NCBI RefSeq assembly: GCF_036785885.1
Contig: NC_092329.1
Coordinates: forward strand, 17,316,449 to 17,380,448
Length of the DNA: 64,000 bases
Direction of reading: 5' to 3'
Origin: Coffea arabica
Taxonomy: Eukaryota; Streptophyta; Magnoliopsida; Gentianales; Rubiaceae
Shown: positions 10,791 to 23,055 of the stretch, piece after piece
How the letters are laid out: every line of letters starts with the position of its first letter
Numbering within the stretch: position 1 is the first letter of the stretch
Translations under genes and position numbers: made by a program
Notes under the pieces: generated by a model
What the model saw: only the letters and a program-made list of their open reading frames with translations
Told to the model about the DNA's origin: nothing
Databases searched by the model: none

Positions 10791-13700
10791 TGTGACGCCC
10801 CCACCTCTCCCTAGGGTATCAGCAGAACGCCTGCCCAACTTTCGTCAGGACTCACGCACCCGTTCAAGTTTAATATAAAGTCACAAAACATCCAACGACT
10901 TAAATAAAAGTACTTCAAATAAACAAATCACAACTTCTAAGGTTAATCATTATAATTACAATCCACTAACAAAGAGTAACAAAAGTTACACTTTAAGAGT
11001 CACCAAATTCATACAAAATATATTAGCTTCCACCAAATCGCTAGTCTAGATACTCCAATCCACCTCCAAAACCTGTTAAGGAAAACAAACTTAAAGGGAT
11101 GAGCGAAAGCTCACTGAGGCCAAGAAAACTTAAACAAGCAAGCACGTAGTACCAACCAATCAAATAATATATTTGAAAGCAACTTTAAACATGAAGTTTC
11201 ATTTTAGTGCACAAGTTGGAAATAAACACAAAAGGAGGATGCAGGAGCTCTCAGGAGTAATTTTCACGTCTCGATCAATTTGAGCCATCTGGGGTTGACC
11301 CTCCGTCAACCCAAGTTGTAACACGACTATAGTGCTCCACTTACTTTCTCCATCTAATATAACACCCACTTGGATCTATAACCAAACATGTATGAAGTGG
11401 TGATACTCATCGAGTATGCCAAGCGAGATCTCAAAAGATCAAACTATAATATTTTCCAAGGTTCACCAAGCTTCTCGACCAAGCCCTTGCCGGCTCGAGT
11501 TACAAGGTTAGCCAATGGGTTGGGGCGTCCCCACAAGCACATTTGGTCGACAAGACAACACTCCAATCAACTTTGAATCGGTCATAACACTGAGTCGGGA
11601 TGAGCGGTACCTCCCACCCAAATAGGGCGTGATACTTCTAGCCGCTCAGTGCTCACGACTTAAAACATGTTCATGTACAAGTGCAAGTCATATATATTCA
11701 TTTAACAAGTATCATGTAATCAGGAGAGAGAGAGGACAAGGGCGATAAAGTAAACTCTCGTCTCGGCAAGTTCATATATCATATATAGCACTTGTACACA
11801 TATCATTTCAAACACATTAACATTTAATATGCACTTGACACTCACCACAAGTCAAGGGCAAAATAAGAGTGAAGCGAGAAGTCAGACGAGCTCTTCGGCG
11901 TTTTCGTGACCACATGAGATATGTACACTCACAATTACCTAGGTGCTCGATCAAAGTTAATAAGAAAGACATTTTCTCACTAACCACTCTCAAGGTCACA
12001 AGTTCGAGTCAAGTTAAAGTAACTTTTCTCGCTAAATCGTTGAAATAATGCTCAAAGAGAGCTCGAAGTCATTTTTTATTCAAGTCGTGGAAAGAAATCT
12101 TAATTTCAAAAGAAAGTACTGTTTTCACTTTTGGCATGAAAATCAAGGAAAAGGATAAATGGTTTTCATCCCTCGAAACTTCTAATCTCATCTCCGAACT
12201 TTAAAACATAAAGAGCATTCATATTTTTCAAACTAATGGAGCCAAATCTCATCCAAACTCCACTCATCATAGTAAATGTCAAGGTTAAGGTTCCAAGGTT
12301 CAAGTATAAAACTAGTGAAATTCACCAAGAATTACTCTAGTCAAAAGACTCCCTCATTAGAGTTCAAACTCATGGAAATCGAGGCCATAAGAATAGGATT
12401 TGAAGTCCATAATTCAAGTATGAAGAAAGGTGTTGACGGGTATTTTACATACGTGCAAGCTAAAAAATACCGAATTACACCCGTTCACTGCAAGTATACA
12501 GGTCAACTAGTAGTTTAGGGTATATATCGGGTCGATCCCACAGGGAAGAGTGAACAATTACCGGTATTACTAAAGCTTCTCTATTATTTAGACTATCAAT
12601 GAATTATAACAAATTTAACCTACTGAAATTATATAAAATAACAAATAAAAGCTCCTTAGGTTGTGGTATCCCTAACTACTCATGCAAGTGCTATATTTGG
12701 ATCATTGAATACTACATCTAGGCTAGTTATGGTGTAATTTCCTTAAACATGTGAAACCTACTTTCGTAGTGAATCAACTATACTCATAACTAATCCATAC
12801 ATATTTTCATGGTTATGAAATTAATTACAAGTTCATTTCTTCAATGAAATTACATGATATGAATCACTAAAAACCACATAAGTGCACCTCTACTTTCGTG
12901 AGTGTACTCCCTATGTTTAGCACTTCTTGAACTAGTGTTAAATCTCAATTTTCATTGCAGAAACAACACCTTAGATAATCACAATCAATGGTACCAGATT
13001 AATCATGATTTAAGAAGCTAAAGTGCTAAATAACTTGCTCAAATCATAGCAGTCAAATAACCAAATAATAAACACTAACAATTATAGAAAGTTCAGCCAA
13101 ACCCAAGGCTTAAACTTTAGAGACACATATTAAACACAAAATCCAGAACTTGTATATTAACTAAACTTGGAATCAAGTACAAAAGATAAAGAATTTGGAA
13201 GGAATACAACCCTTGTCACATGAGCTTTCTTCCTTGCCTTCTTCATCCTTCATCTTCATCCTAATCTAGATAATAAACAAGAATGAAAAAGCTACACTAC
13301 TCTATACTAAGCTAAACTAACACTAGGAAGATGAAAGAGCTACATTTCTGCAGGTTCAAGCTTTCTCCCGTAGCTCACTCTCTATTTTTCTGCTATGAAC
13401 TCCTCTTTTTTTTTGCTCTATCTCCTCTCTCCCTTTTCTTGCAATGAATTTGGCTCTTTTTAATGATGAAAATGGTCAAGGAATGAAGCTTTACACTTTC
13501 TCCTTACAGCTGGTAATGTTTCTCACATGTCTAGCATCCCATGTGAGTTGGTGGAGGTGAAATTGAGTTTTCCGCGTAAAAAGCAGACTTCTCTGACCAC
13601 AATCCGGCCAGGAATCCGGCCACAAATCCGGCCGGATTGCTACAGTAAATCTGGGCTGCTACAGTGATCCGAGCTGCTACAGTGCCTCGGATCCGTATGG

Positions 13701-15096
13701 ATCCGAGCTCGGTTCCATTAACCCAGAAACAGCCGAGGGTTCGGATGAATAGTGGATCCGAGTGTGGATCACTTGCTCTGTTTTTGGCCCAACTTCAACC
13801 GATCTTTTCTTGATGTTAGAGGCTGAACCAGCTCATGTATAAAACACGAAAGTTGTAGCCTTTTGAGTTAGCTTTCCAATGCATCAAGAATCACCTCATT
13901 TGGATCTGTGTAGGCTGAGATATGACTGAAATACCCTTGCCTGCTCCATGCCTTGTTCCAGTTTCGACCAATAGCAATTGACTCTGTACTTCGGCTTTTT
14001 GACCTGGAAAACCTTCAAACTGGATTCAGATGTCTTCACCAAAGTTGTATATCTATCTCTTATCTTCAAATGGATTCAAGAATCATCCCAATCCGATCAT
14101 TGTAGCTCAAGTTATAGCCGAAATACGAAAATGTGTCAAAACTGTCAAAATACACAAAATCCACTAAAAAGTGATAAAAACCTCATTTAATCACTTAAAA
14201 TCATTTTTCACCAATTATAGCCAAAATGAATCATTTTCTTCCAATAATATACCCAAAGTGACTGAAAATAATATAAAATATCATACAATTATTACATAAA
14301 TTAGTCACTTATCAGGTGTCATAACCAAGGGAGTTATGCAACCAAGAAGAATCATAAAAAGGGATTAATCCCTTGGAAACTAACATTCGAGATGATGGTT
14401 TAAAGTTCAAAGAGACCTTGTATCTAATCCTGAAATTAAGCTTAAAACAGTGCAACAATCGTAATGGAAGGTGGAAAGTTCTTAAAAGGAGTATTTGTTT
14501 GAAAGCAGAAAATTTCCAGCTTGGTGCGACACTATTTGAAAAAATTATATCTCGAGTTCCGTAAGTCCAAAAATTGAAAAATTATACCGTTGGAAACTAG
14601 ACTCAATGCACTAAAACTCTCTGGAAGACACTTTTCTCAGACTCTATTTTGAAATCATTCAAATTTTAGCCCAAAATCACTGTTCCAAACAGGACAGAGC
14701 AAAACAGGCTTGCAATTTCAGTAAAGTTTGAAAATTTGACAAAATTCGTAGAAATGGAATTAGCCTTTGAAATTTATACCACAATCAAAACTCCAAATTT
14801 AGTTTCAAATGCAACCAACGGAACTCAATTCGGAAAAATTTTTAAGAAAACTGATTTTTAGGACCTGTTTTACGAAATTTCCAGTTCTAACGTACTTGAC
14901 AGAGTTTCAAAATCTGATCATATCTAGAGCTGCACAACTCAAAATTTAGTGTGGTTTACGGTGTTGAATAGTAGATTTAAAATGCTACAATTCACTAGAA
15001 GGAACTGTCACAAAATTCATTTTGCATGATAGGTAAAATTGAGCTACAAACTGCAGCTATGACTGTTTCTCGGATGAAAGCAATGAGAAAATTCAG
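10791..15096. repeat. LTR-like repeat, interrupted by a solo LTR
   Basis: The stretch begins abruptly with TGTGACGCCCCCACC, a start seen in plant gypsy LTRs, right where the Athila-like sequence stops. It resumes after the nested solo LTR (12434-14314) and runs to about 15096, before a new repeat start (GGGGGCGTTTGG). No coding capacity and no primer site were recognised, and no target duplication was found, so the right edge and orientation are uncertain. Confidence 0.5.
12434..14314 (-). repeat. solo LTR, Athila-related family
   Basis: 1,881 bp, running TGATAAGTGACTA...ACCCGTCA on the minus strand, flanked by perfect 5-bp direct repeats GGTGT at 12429-12433 and 14315-14319. There is no internal region, so it is the product of LTR-LTR recombination. 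The LTR holds short repeated words near 13600-13690: AATCCGGCCA/C about three times and GCTACAGT three times. It shares segments with the LTR at 4804-6755, for example around 'gagctacaa' and 'ataagagatagat'. Confidence 0.9.
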
Positions 15097-16061
15097 GGGG
15101 CGTTTGGTAAAAAGGTATCGGAATGAAGTAATGGAATAAACTTCATAATTGGTGTTTGGTTCACTACTATGAGAATTGAAATTTTGGAATGATTTCTAAA
15201 AATTTGGCATTCCTCCATTCCTTAGTAAAAGGGTGGGTTTTGTCCAAAACACAAATCTTATTCCCGGTCCCTCTTCTTCCTCTCTTTTTCATCATCTCCA
15301 TCACTTTTCTTCCCCCAGTTCTTTGCCCTAATTACCCCCTAAAAATAGGACAAGCTGGAGCTTTCGACATGGGAAGAAGAATAAAAACGAGGAAGACCAC
15401 ACCTGTGCTACTAGAGAGGTACGTAAGTTTTCTTCTATTTGCTTTCTTGTCCCATGTTTATCAATTTCATTTGAACCACTAAGGGTTAATTTTGTCGCTT
15501 GGAACAATTCTGTTAATTTGGTTAAACTCGTTGTACAAGAGTCTGATGCAGAGGTTTGTCTAAAACGGCCATTTGAATCTTTATGTGTTGGTAGAGTGTG
15601 TTCACGATGGAAAGAGTTATTAACTGTTGTCATTGTGCCAATTTACTTTCTTTCCCTTAAATTTGCTTGTGAAGTTTCCTATTTATCTTAAAAACTTGGT
15701 TTTCAGGAAGTTTATGGTAACTAATCATTTAGTAGTTGTTAATAAGTTTTTAATGTCCTTTAGTGAAGTGAATTATTTCCTATTGTTACGACTATATAGT
15801 TTTTTTAATGCCAGCAATTTGAGACCATCATTTTAGCCTTTTGTAGCATAATGTACTGCTCAAATAAGTATACACATTTTTAAATTTATTTATCAGACCT
15901 TAATGCAGAAAAATTGTTTTGGGATACCTGGAAAGACAGCCTTGATCTGTTTTTTAGCCTTGAACGAATTTTGTTTCCGCAATACTTTAATTTAATTATC
16001 TAAGTAACTCAGCAGCCCACTAAATCTTAAAATTCTTGAGAAGCGGTCTCAAGAATTTTCT
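15097..16061. other. unassigned sequence, possible DNA-transposon end
   Basis: It opens with GGGGGCGTTTGGTAAAAAGG, a terminal sequence common in PIF/Harbinger- or hAT-type plant elements, but no matching inverted end was found before the MULE. Short open frames here (for example 15189-15482) show no recognisable domain. Nothing else is supported. Confidence 0.35.
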
Positions 16062-16070
16062 CCATATTTA

Positions 16071-17023
16071 TGGGTAAATTATCCATTTGGCCCTTGAACT
16101 TTTAGTTTCAGTAAAATTAAACCCTCTAACTATTTGCAGTCAACTTTTAGCCCTCGAACTTGTAAAATTGGGAACATGTGGCCCTTTTGGCTAGTTTATC
16201 TCGTTTTGCAATCGAAAAGTCAAATCGCACGAATGACAATATGCTTTAAAGAAAGGTCTGTTGTCTGCATAGAAACAAGCAAAAAGTGAACAATTTCATC
16301 TTTTTCCCTTTTCCTAACCCGAATCGCTAATAGATCTCAACAAATGAGTTGCAGAGGGAAGGCAGAGAATTGTGCCACAAAACAAGCAAAAATGTCCAAA
16401 TATCGCAGCCCTCCGCTTCCTATTTGTCCTTGTGGTAAAGTTACAAAGATGATTATTTCGTGGATTGATAGAAACCTAGAGAGAAGGTATGCCGTTTGCT
16501 CACAAGAAGTTGGTAGCTGTGGGTATTGGGATTGAATTGACAAGGAGATGTGCTGTCATTCTATTGAGTTGATACGGGGCCTTCTAAGGAGGATTAATGC
16601 AATAGAAAAGCAAAAAGAGAAATTTGAAATTGTAGCATCAAGATCTGAGGCAAAAGCTGTTAAGTTGAAAGCAAAATTAAGAGAAATAGAGGAGCATCTA
16701 TAGTGACAGAAATGGTTGAATAAGTTTTTTGTAAGCGTACTTGTGGTGAGATGGTTAGTCACTGTAATAATGATACTTATAGAGAAAAAAAGAGGTGGAG
16801 TCTATGCTGGGATGCTGAAAATGGAGGTAAATGTACTGGGATGATACTGAAATTCGCGTGATTTGATTTCGAGTTGCAAAACTGGATAAACTATCCAAAA
16901 GGGCTACGGGTTCCCAATTCCCAATTTTATAAGCTCAAGGGCAGAAAATTGACTACTACAAATAGTTTGAGGGCTTAATTTTACTTAAACTAAAAGTTCA
17001 AAGGTCAAACGGATAATTTGGCC
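16071..17023 (+). mobile_element. MULE with long inverted ends carrying a GRF zinc-finger gene
   Basis: The inverted ends are about 170 bp each (16071-16240 and 16848-17023) and face each other imperfectly. The left begins TGGGTAAATTATCC and the right, read inward, GGCCAAATTATCC. Perfect 9-bp direct repeats CCATATTTA flank it at 16062-16070 and 17024-17032. A 9-bp duplication with long inverted ends is diagnostic of the Mutator superfamily. No transposase is present, so the 953-bp element is non-autonomous. Its whole interior is a decayed GRF zinc-finger gene. Confidence 0.88.
16344..16844 (+). pseudogene. GRF-type zinc finger protein, decayed
   Basis: The ATG at 16344 opens a frame with the GRF zinc-finger pattern: PICPCGKVTK, then a basic RNLERRYAVC, then a C and aromatic residues (SCGYWD). 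After the finger the family has an acidic, Cys-containing linker and a coiled coil. Both follow here in the same frame (DKEMCCHSIELIRGLL, then a Lys/Glu-rich helix to 16700). A last hydrophobic helix (FFVSVLVVRWLVTVIMIL, about 16724-16778) fits a C-terminal membrane anchor. Breaks: TGA at 16533-16535 where a Trp codon is expected, and TAG-TGA at 16701-16706. GRF fingers bind nucleic acid. The role of these short anchored plant proteins is unknown. Confidence 0.75.
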
Positions 17024-17032
17024 CCATATTTA

Positions 17033-18682
17033 CAGCCTTCCTTCTCACCCAATCCCTTGATTTTAGCTAGATTTTTCTCCATCCTAATACAATCTAACAA
17101 TGGTCATCGCTTGTCTTTTCATCATTCTCTGCATCATTGACTGTGCGTTTATCAAGAGCTTTTAGATTTGCTTCTAATCATGTTGTCCTATTTTTTTATT
17201 TTTAATTCACAGTCTAGTTGTGTTTGAATTTGCAGTTACAATTTTTTGCAGGCCCTAACAATGTTTTCGAGATAAAGTCTTATTCTCTTGTGCATTGAGA
17301 AATGGCCTTATATGATTTTTTCCTTTTTTGTTTAACTTTTTCAAGTAGAGTTTTTCTTAAGGGTGCTCAATTGACACTCATCAACCCACCTACATTTCAC
17401 CTAATTTACCATGTATAGATGCACTCTAACAATTACCACCTTTCCTTGTATTTATACACTTTCTCTAATTAATCTTAATTTTTTTGAAAATCTAACACCT
17501 GAAATATATTTTAACGAGTGCCCATTTAGCACTCGTTAAATAGAACCTTTCAAGTAAGAGGCTACTCTATATTTGTGGAAGTTAATCATCCATTGAAAGG
17601 AAGATATTTGATAAGATATACAATAAAATGTAAATAGACTTTTGAAAGTGTTCCATTGGCTAAAATCTCTAATGTACTTCTATTTTCTCATTTGTGCCGG
17701 CTTTTTTTATAGGTTCAATGGTTTATGTTTTTAGTGACTCTATGTTTCTGTGGGTGAAGTACTCATAGAAGATGTAGACAAGTATTCTTCATCCTCTTTG
17801 CTTGCTATTGGTCAGAGTCACACACAAAAACTCTCCAGCAGCTGTAGTTGACAAGCACATACAATTCTATGTTGTATCTTCACTATAATCGTTCCAGAAA
17901 ATTATCATGTACATAGCATGTAATAGTTCTTAATGGAGTTGACAGCTGTAGATGGAATTTTGTGTTGACATTTTCAATTATTGCATGAAAAATTCATATT
18001 TTTTGACTTTTATCACTACTAATAAAAGTTAATTTCCCTGATATAAATCCTATTGATTTATTGAGCAAACAATAAAATCATATCATAATATTTATGTACT
18101 AGAAGAGAATTAAGAAGCTATCATCTCAAAGCTTTTGGCTGATTTCCATTATTGCTAATCCCACTCTTTTTCTATCGATACTATACGCAACAAAATGATG
18201 AAGTTGTCGTTCAAAAAAATTAAACTACTATTGGGAAATTTGTTGCTTGAAATTCTAAGTAGAATAATGAACGTAGAGACAATGTCATATGCATTTTGTT
18301 TTGGTGAATATTTTGAACACTTCTGATCTTTAGTCAACCTATCAAATTGTGCACTTGTCTTCCTTCATTTTTTCTTTGCCATAGAAGTGCTCAGGATCTA
18401 GGGTTTGGTTATGACTGAAAAGATGAATACTGTGGAATCGAAAAAAAGTAATATGGCCTTACTGGTAATTAGGATTTCATGAAATGATTGAGTTCGAATG
18501 AAGTATATCATTAATTTTGTATTTTCTTTTTCTTTCTAAAGATAGTTTGGTAATTCAAGAAGATTTTTGTCATATACCTAAAATGCTTGGTAACTTAGGA
18601 TATAGCATGGATTGCCAATGACAGAATGGCAAATGCCATTAGTCCTTAGCATCTTTTGTCTTTTTTAATTTATATATATACA

Positions 18683-18718
<36 letters not shown>

Positions 18719-19430
18719 AATATAACATACGTAGAAGCTCCAAAACAATAAATCATTGCAGTCCAATAGATTTGTGCATATTTTCTAACAATCATCTGAT
18801 AAAAATGCTTAAAACTCAAAGAGAAATTTAGTTGTCATAGGAGATGTGAGAAATTCCAAAACTAGTAAATAATATGAAATCTCAATCTATCTATTGAGCA
18901 AATAGATATTAATGAATATGAAAAACATTAAATCTCGAAAACATCTTCCCTGCATCCAGGTGAATCACTATAACTCAAAAGATTTGTGCATGTTTTTAAA
19001 AATGACATTTGCTAAAAAATGATTGAAGCCCAAGGAGAAATTCAGCTAACATGGTAGATGTTAAAATTTTCAAATCTAGCAAACCATATGAAATCTCAAA
19101 TCTCATAGAAAAAGAGAAAAAAAGGAAAAAATTTCTTACAAGGGAAATCCTAGGATAGAATAAAATTTTCACTAGAAAAAATTAGGAGAGAAGAAATACT
19201 TACCAAGAAATGCTAGCAAAGAAAATTCCTCGCTAGAGGGAATTTATTTTAAAAAAGCAAATAAAAGGTATAAAAAACGGTTCCCTCCTATGGAGAAAGA
19301 TTAGATCTGAAGGCCATTTTCGTTAGAGGAGCCTTAAAGAGAAGAAAGAGAGAATGAATTTTAGAGAGAAATACACTAACACACAATTACTGAAATATTG
19401 GATTCCACAGATTAAATATTAGAAGATGTG
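17033..19430. other. intergenic, no gene seen
   Basis: AT-rich sequence without supported coding regions. It holds a TA microsatellite at about 18671-18720. The segment 18370-18620 is recognisably related to 27990-28270 (shared 'atctagggttt' and 'gtaattaggattt'), so it belongs to the repeated upstream sequence of the WAK cluster. Confidence 0.6.
18671..18720. repeat. TA-rich microsatellite
   Basis: About 50 bases of alternating T and A with regular ACA interruptions. Confidence 0.9.
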
Positions 19431-19770
19431 CATTACAAACATATATCTTAATGACTTTCATGACATATGTTGTATCCAAAAACACATTTGTGAATTTTTA
19501 CGCATATCAAGTGAAAATTATGCATGAAGTACGATTAATAAAATTATGCATATCAAGTGAATTTTTTTTTTTTAAAAACATGAATAAATGGGAAGACTAG
19601 GACGGACTTGGAAGTCTTTCCTTGACAGCTTCATTATGTCATAGACTTGTAGCATGAGCAACCCCTTGAAGACGTCCGAGGCTACTGTGACAACTTCTAC
19701 AGTAAACACCATACGCAAATCATGCTCGAAATCATAGACCAACAAACAGTTCTTCATTTCTTGTGTTAGC
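19430..19770. repeat. WAK-upstream module, copy 1
   Basis: It shares with 22510-22760, 28290-28420 and 31150-31440 the order: 'tttcatgacatac', 'tccaaaaacacatt', 'catatcaagtg', then 'ggacttggaagtctt...cttgacag' and 'gcaacccc...aagacgt'. Copies at 22510 and 31150 lie just upstream of WAK gene starts, so this copy probably marks the former promoter region of the relic at 21866. Confidence 0.7.
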
Positions 19771-19810
19771 AAAAAGAATCAATTTTCATCAGAGGATACA
19801 GTAGCAATCA

Positions 19811-20690
19811 TGTATTAGCCAATAGTTCAATTTCAGTTGTATCAATTGGTTAGGTTTCTTGTTATAGCAGTTAGTTAGTGTTAGGCTCTGCGAGAGCCAA
19901 ACTAGGGGAGAATTTAACCATGAGCTAGAATGGGAACCACAACCATGGACTTGACACCACATCCAACCCAAAATCTTAAGGCATTGGGCCTATGGATCAT
20001 TCCCACTTATATGTTTCTCATTTTACTCATCTCTTTCCGATGTGGGATATTGATTCACACTTGATATCCCAACAATCTCCCCCTCAATTGTGAATCTCTT
20101 CCACATCGGATCTTTCTCCCTAGCCCATCCACTCCATCAAACCCACTTCAATTTGGAGTGTACGATTCTTGCTCAAGAGCCCACATGCCCTTGCCTTACT
20201 GCAGGTCTGCATGATTCTTTTTTTTTCCCTGCTCTTATAACCATCGGCTCTGATACCACTTGTTGGGCTCTGCGAGAGCCAAACTAGGGGAGAATTTAAC
20301 CATGAGCTAGAATGGGAACCACAACCATGGGTTTGACACCACATCCAACCCAAAACCTTAAGGCATTGGGCCTATGGATCATTCCCACTTATATGTTCCT
20401 CATTTTACTCATCTCTTTCCGATGTGGGATATTGATTCACACTTGATATCCCAACAGTTAGATCCTACTAATGGAAGAGAGTATACTAGCCTATAAATAG
20501 CCATTGTATGAGGAAGTTGTAATCAGCAACGGAGTGAATGAAAGCCCCAATCCTTTTGCATTGAATATTCTTCCATCTCTGTTTCTTTCTTTCATCTTCT
20601 TCTTCCTTTCTTCATTCCCTATTATTCTTGCTTTTTGCTTCTTGCTTCTTGCTTCTTGCTTCTATCTCTTCCTTTCATTCTTTCAACAGT
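19811..20690. repeat. probable solo LTR (copia-like) hosting a TRIM
   Basis: Outside the TRIM the sequence runs from TGTATTAGCC (19811) through a TATA-like 'ctataaatag' (about 20490) to 'ctttcaaca' (about 20690), with a 7-base GCTTCTT microsatellite near 20636-20662. This is LTR-like in shape. No flanking duplication was found, so the borders are uncertain. Confidence 0.45.
19879..20456 (-). mobile_element. TRIM (miniature LTR retrotransposon), complete
   Basis: Two 196-bp direct repeats (19879-20074 and 20261-20456) flank a 186-bp interior with no coding capacity. On the minus strand the interior begins with a tRNA-iMet primer site (20246-20258, TGGTATCAGAGCC) and ends with a polypurine tract (GAGGGGGAGAT) just before the 3' LTR. 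Perfect 5-bp target repeats GTTAG flank it (19874-19878, 20457-20461). It must have used proteins of another copia element to move. The two LTRs differ by only a few bases by eye, so insertion was fairly recent. Confidence 0.93.
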
Positions 20691-21865
20691 CTATCTAATT
20701 ATTCTCAATAATGCCCATAGAGATAACTAAAATCCAATTGAAATCTTGAAAACTGTGTTCAATTGCATGTCAACCATCCTAAGTATTTAGAGTGCTTCAC
20801 ATGCCCTCAGCTAATGCATGTGCAGGCTACATTTATGCACAAGGTTAGCAGTCTTTATGAGACTAGAATGTCCAAGAACACTAGTTTATTCACGATTGCA
20901 TCAACTAATTAAGATGTGGTGAACCAACTTAGGGTTATTTCATACTGATAGGAAAAGGAAAAAAAATAAAGTTTTAGTCCCTAGTGTTTCGCACTTGTGT
21001 GAATTTAGTCCTCTCCAATGTTTGGCACCAGTGTAATTTTGGTTCCTAACTTTCAGCAAAAATAAATATGGTTCCCAATATTTCCAATTGAAGCAAATTT
21101 AGTGTAATTGACGGATTTTCCCTAATTACTAACGAAATAATGTTATTTGCAGTCACATGTTCACTAGATTGAATTAAAAAAAGAGAATAAAAAAGCACCT
21201 GACTTTAGACAATAAGAATATTAACTTATGTGATGACACATGACTAATTAATTAACCACAAAAATGGAAATAAAATAAAGAAATTTGTGGTTAATCTTAA
21301 GGTTATTTTGTTCATCTACTATAATTGCAATTCTTCGTTCATTTGTTTGGTAGTGGTGGTAGTAGAGTACATGCTGGGAAACTAATGGGACAAAAAAACC
21401 AAGTTTTCTACTGGCGATTTTTCTATTATCTAGAGAGGTGATAGAGGGAAAAGTCAATCATCTGATCTCTTCTTGATTCCACAATTTTCAACACAGAAAA
21501 GTTGATAAAATTCCGTTCCCTCGACCACGATGACTGGAGTTTCGTGCTCATATGAATTGATGTTGCAATTGTAGCACAAATGATGAAAAAAAAGTAAAGA
21601 GTCCACACACAGAAGATGGCGTAGTGTTAAAAAAGGAAATAGCGCTGAAATGCAATTAGTAACGGTCAGGAACCCATACCACACGGTATCAGAATAAGTC
21701 AAGTGAACTTGCCAAGTCAATTTGAGGATGAGTGACTTTCTAATGTTGGGGTGGCTTTGCTCAGGGAAGGATCTATATATTGAAATATGGCCTCCTCCAA
21801 GAACACCAAAAAAAACTCATCATCCCAAAATTAAATAGTCATCACAGTCCAAAGTTTCCCCAGTG
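20691..21865. other. intergenic, no gene seen
   Basis: No supported coding region. The block at 20960-21130 ('tttagtccctagtg', 'aatttagtcctc') resembles one arm of the fold-back repeats common in plant intergenic DNA, but no partner arm was found. Confidence 0.5.
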
Positions 21866-22030
21866 ATGAAGCTTGTTCAAATGATACTTTTCGTGTTGAC
21901 GGTGTCCTTGAAGCCAGCTATCACACCAGCAGCAACATACCCTCCTGTAGCCAAGGATGGCTGCATTGATACCTCTGGAAAAGTAAAGATCCCATACCCA
22001 TTTGGCATGACACAAGATTGTTATCTTTGA
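21866..22030 (+). pseudogene. WAK N-terminal relic
   Basis: A 54-codon frame from ATG 21866 encodes a signal peptide (MKLVQMILFVLTVSLKPAI) followed by the start of the galacturonan-binding WAK domain, with a Cys and the KIPYPFGMTQDCYL block. A TGA at 22028-22030 follows, and no later exon was found before the next WAK promoter. Intact WAKs carry about 600-750 residues, so this is a relic of a third family member. The diverged sequence shows it is not a recent copy of the gene at 23056. Confidence 0.82.
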
Positions 22031-22072
22031 GTCGAGATTTTCAGTCAATCCTAACTCCTCTTTAATCCTCCC

Positions 22073-23055
22073 ATTCTAAGCATATATATTTTTTATTTTT
22101 TTTTAAATTTTTTTATAGTAGAAGAGGAATGAAATTTAAAAAGCGGGGGAAGAGAGGAGAGATTTCAACCCAAGCCCTCTAAATCTTGGAATCTCAATCC
22201 TAGGCCTCCGTTTGATAACTAGATTCAACATTTAAATTAAATAAGTTCAAATTTTAATATATTCAAACGCATTTGATAACAAAAATTAGAACTTTTGAAT
22301 TAATTGAGTGGCACCAACTATTCTAGACAAAATTTACTCTAAAAAATAATTAATAAACTAACCACATATCAGTTAATATGATATACACTCAAATGCATCA
22401 AATATGGTATTTAACAATTTAATAATTTAATGAATTTCGCCTTCAGATTTCAAATTTCAATTTTATCAAATACACTCTAAGCAGACTAAAACCTCATCGG
22501 CCGAAGCACACATCGTAATTACTTTCATGACATACATTACATCCAAAAACACATTTATGATTTTTTTTCTCATATCAAGTGGAAAAAATTTATCGGTTCC
22601 CTTATTGTTTTTCACGTAAATAAATGGAAACAGTAGGGTGGACTTGAAAGTCTTCCCTTACAGAGTCTTTATGTCGTTAGCATAAGCAACCCCGTAAAGA
22701 CGTGGACCCCATGGTCGTCAGAGACTAGTGTGAACAAATGCTCCTTTATATCTTGACTGCATTCATTTGAAGTTAACCGTCCTATTTGGGGTCTACAGAA
22801 GAAGTTTCAATGGTAAAATGCGTAGGCCTTTTGTGCGTTTACTGGCTAAGTCTTCCCTTTACTTGGAATGCCTATAAAACGTCCCTATTTGGGGTCTACA
22901 GAAGAAGCTTCAATCTTAAAATGCGTAGGCCTTCTTTGGGTTTACTAACCAAGTCTTCCCTATCGTAAGTATAAAGTCCTTAGAAGTGCACAATTAACAA
23001 TTGCAACTCTCTTCCGTATAAGGAAACTTGCAACTCTCTTTGAAAAACAATTCCA
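22073..23055 (+). promoter_or_regulatory. upstream region of the first WAK gene
   Basis: The whole stretch is repeated, with small differences, at 30721-31578 upstream of the second WAK gene, starting at 'cattctaagcatat'. Within it, a unit of about 82 bases (starting 'cctatttggggtctacag') occurs twice with a 102-base step, at 22779-22860 and 22881-22962. A TATA-like 'gtataaag' (22969-22976) lies 80 bases before the ATG. The pair of units is absent from the second copy, which keeps only the end of one. Confidence 0.65.

Noticed and set aside
15189..15836. Possible gene with a donor-like site (15189-15482, 15627-15836)
   Set aside because: Hydrophobic, low-complexity translation with no domain. 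It sits in repeat-like sequence.
18671..18720. TA-rich run as a promoter
   Set aside because: It is a simple microsatellite with no gene start within a suitable distance.
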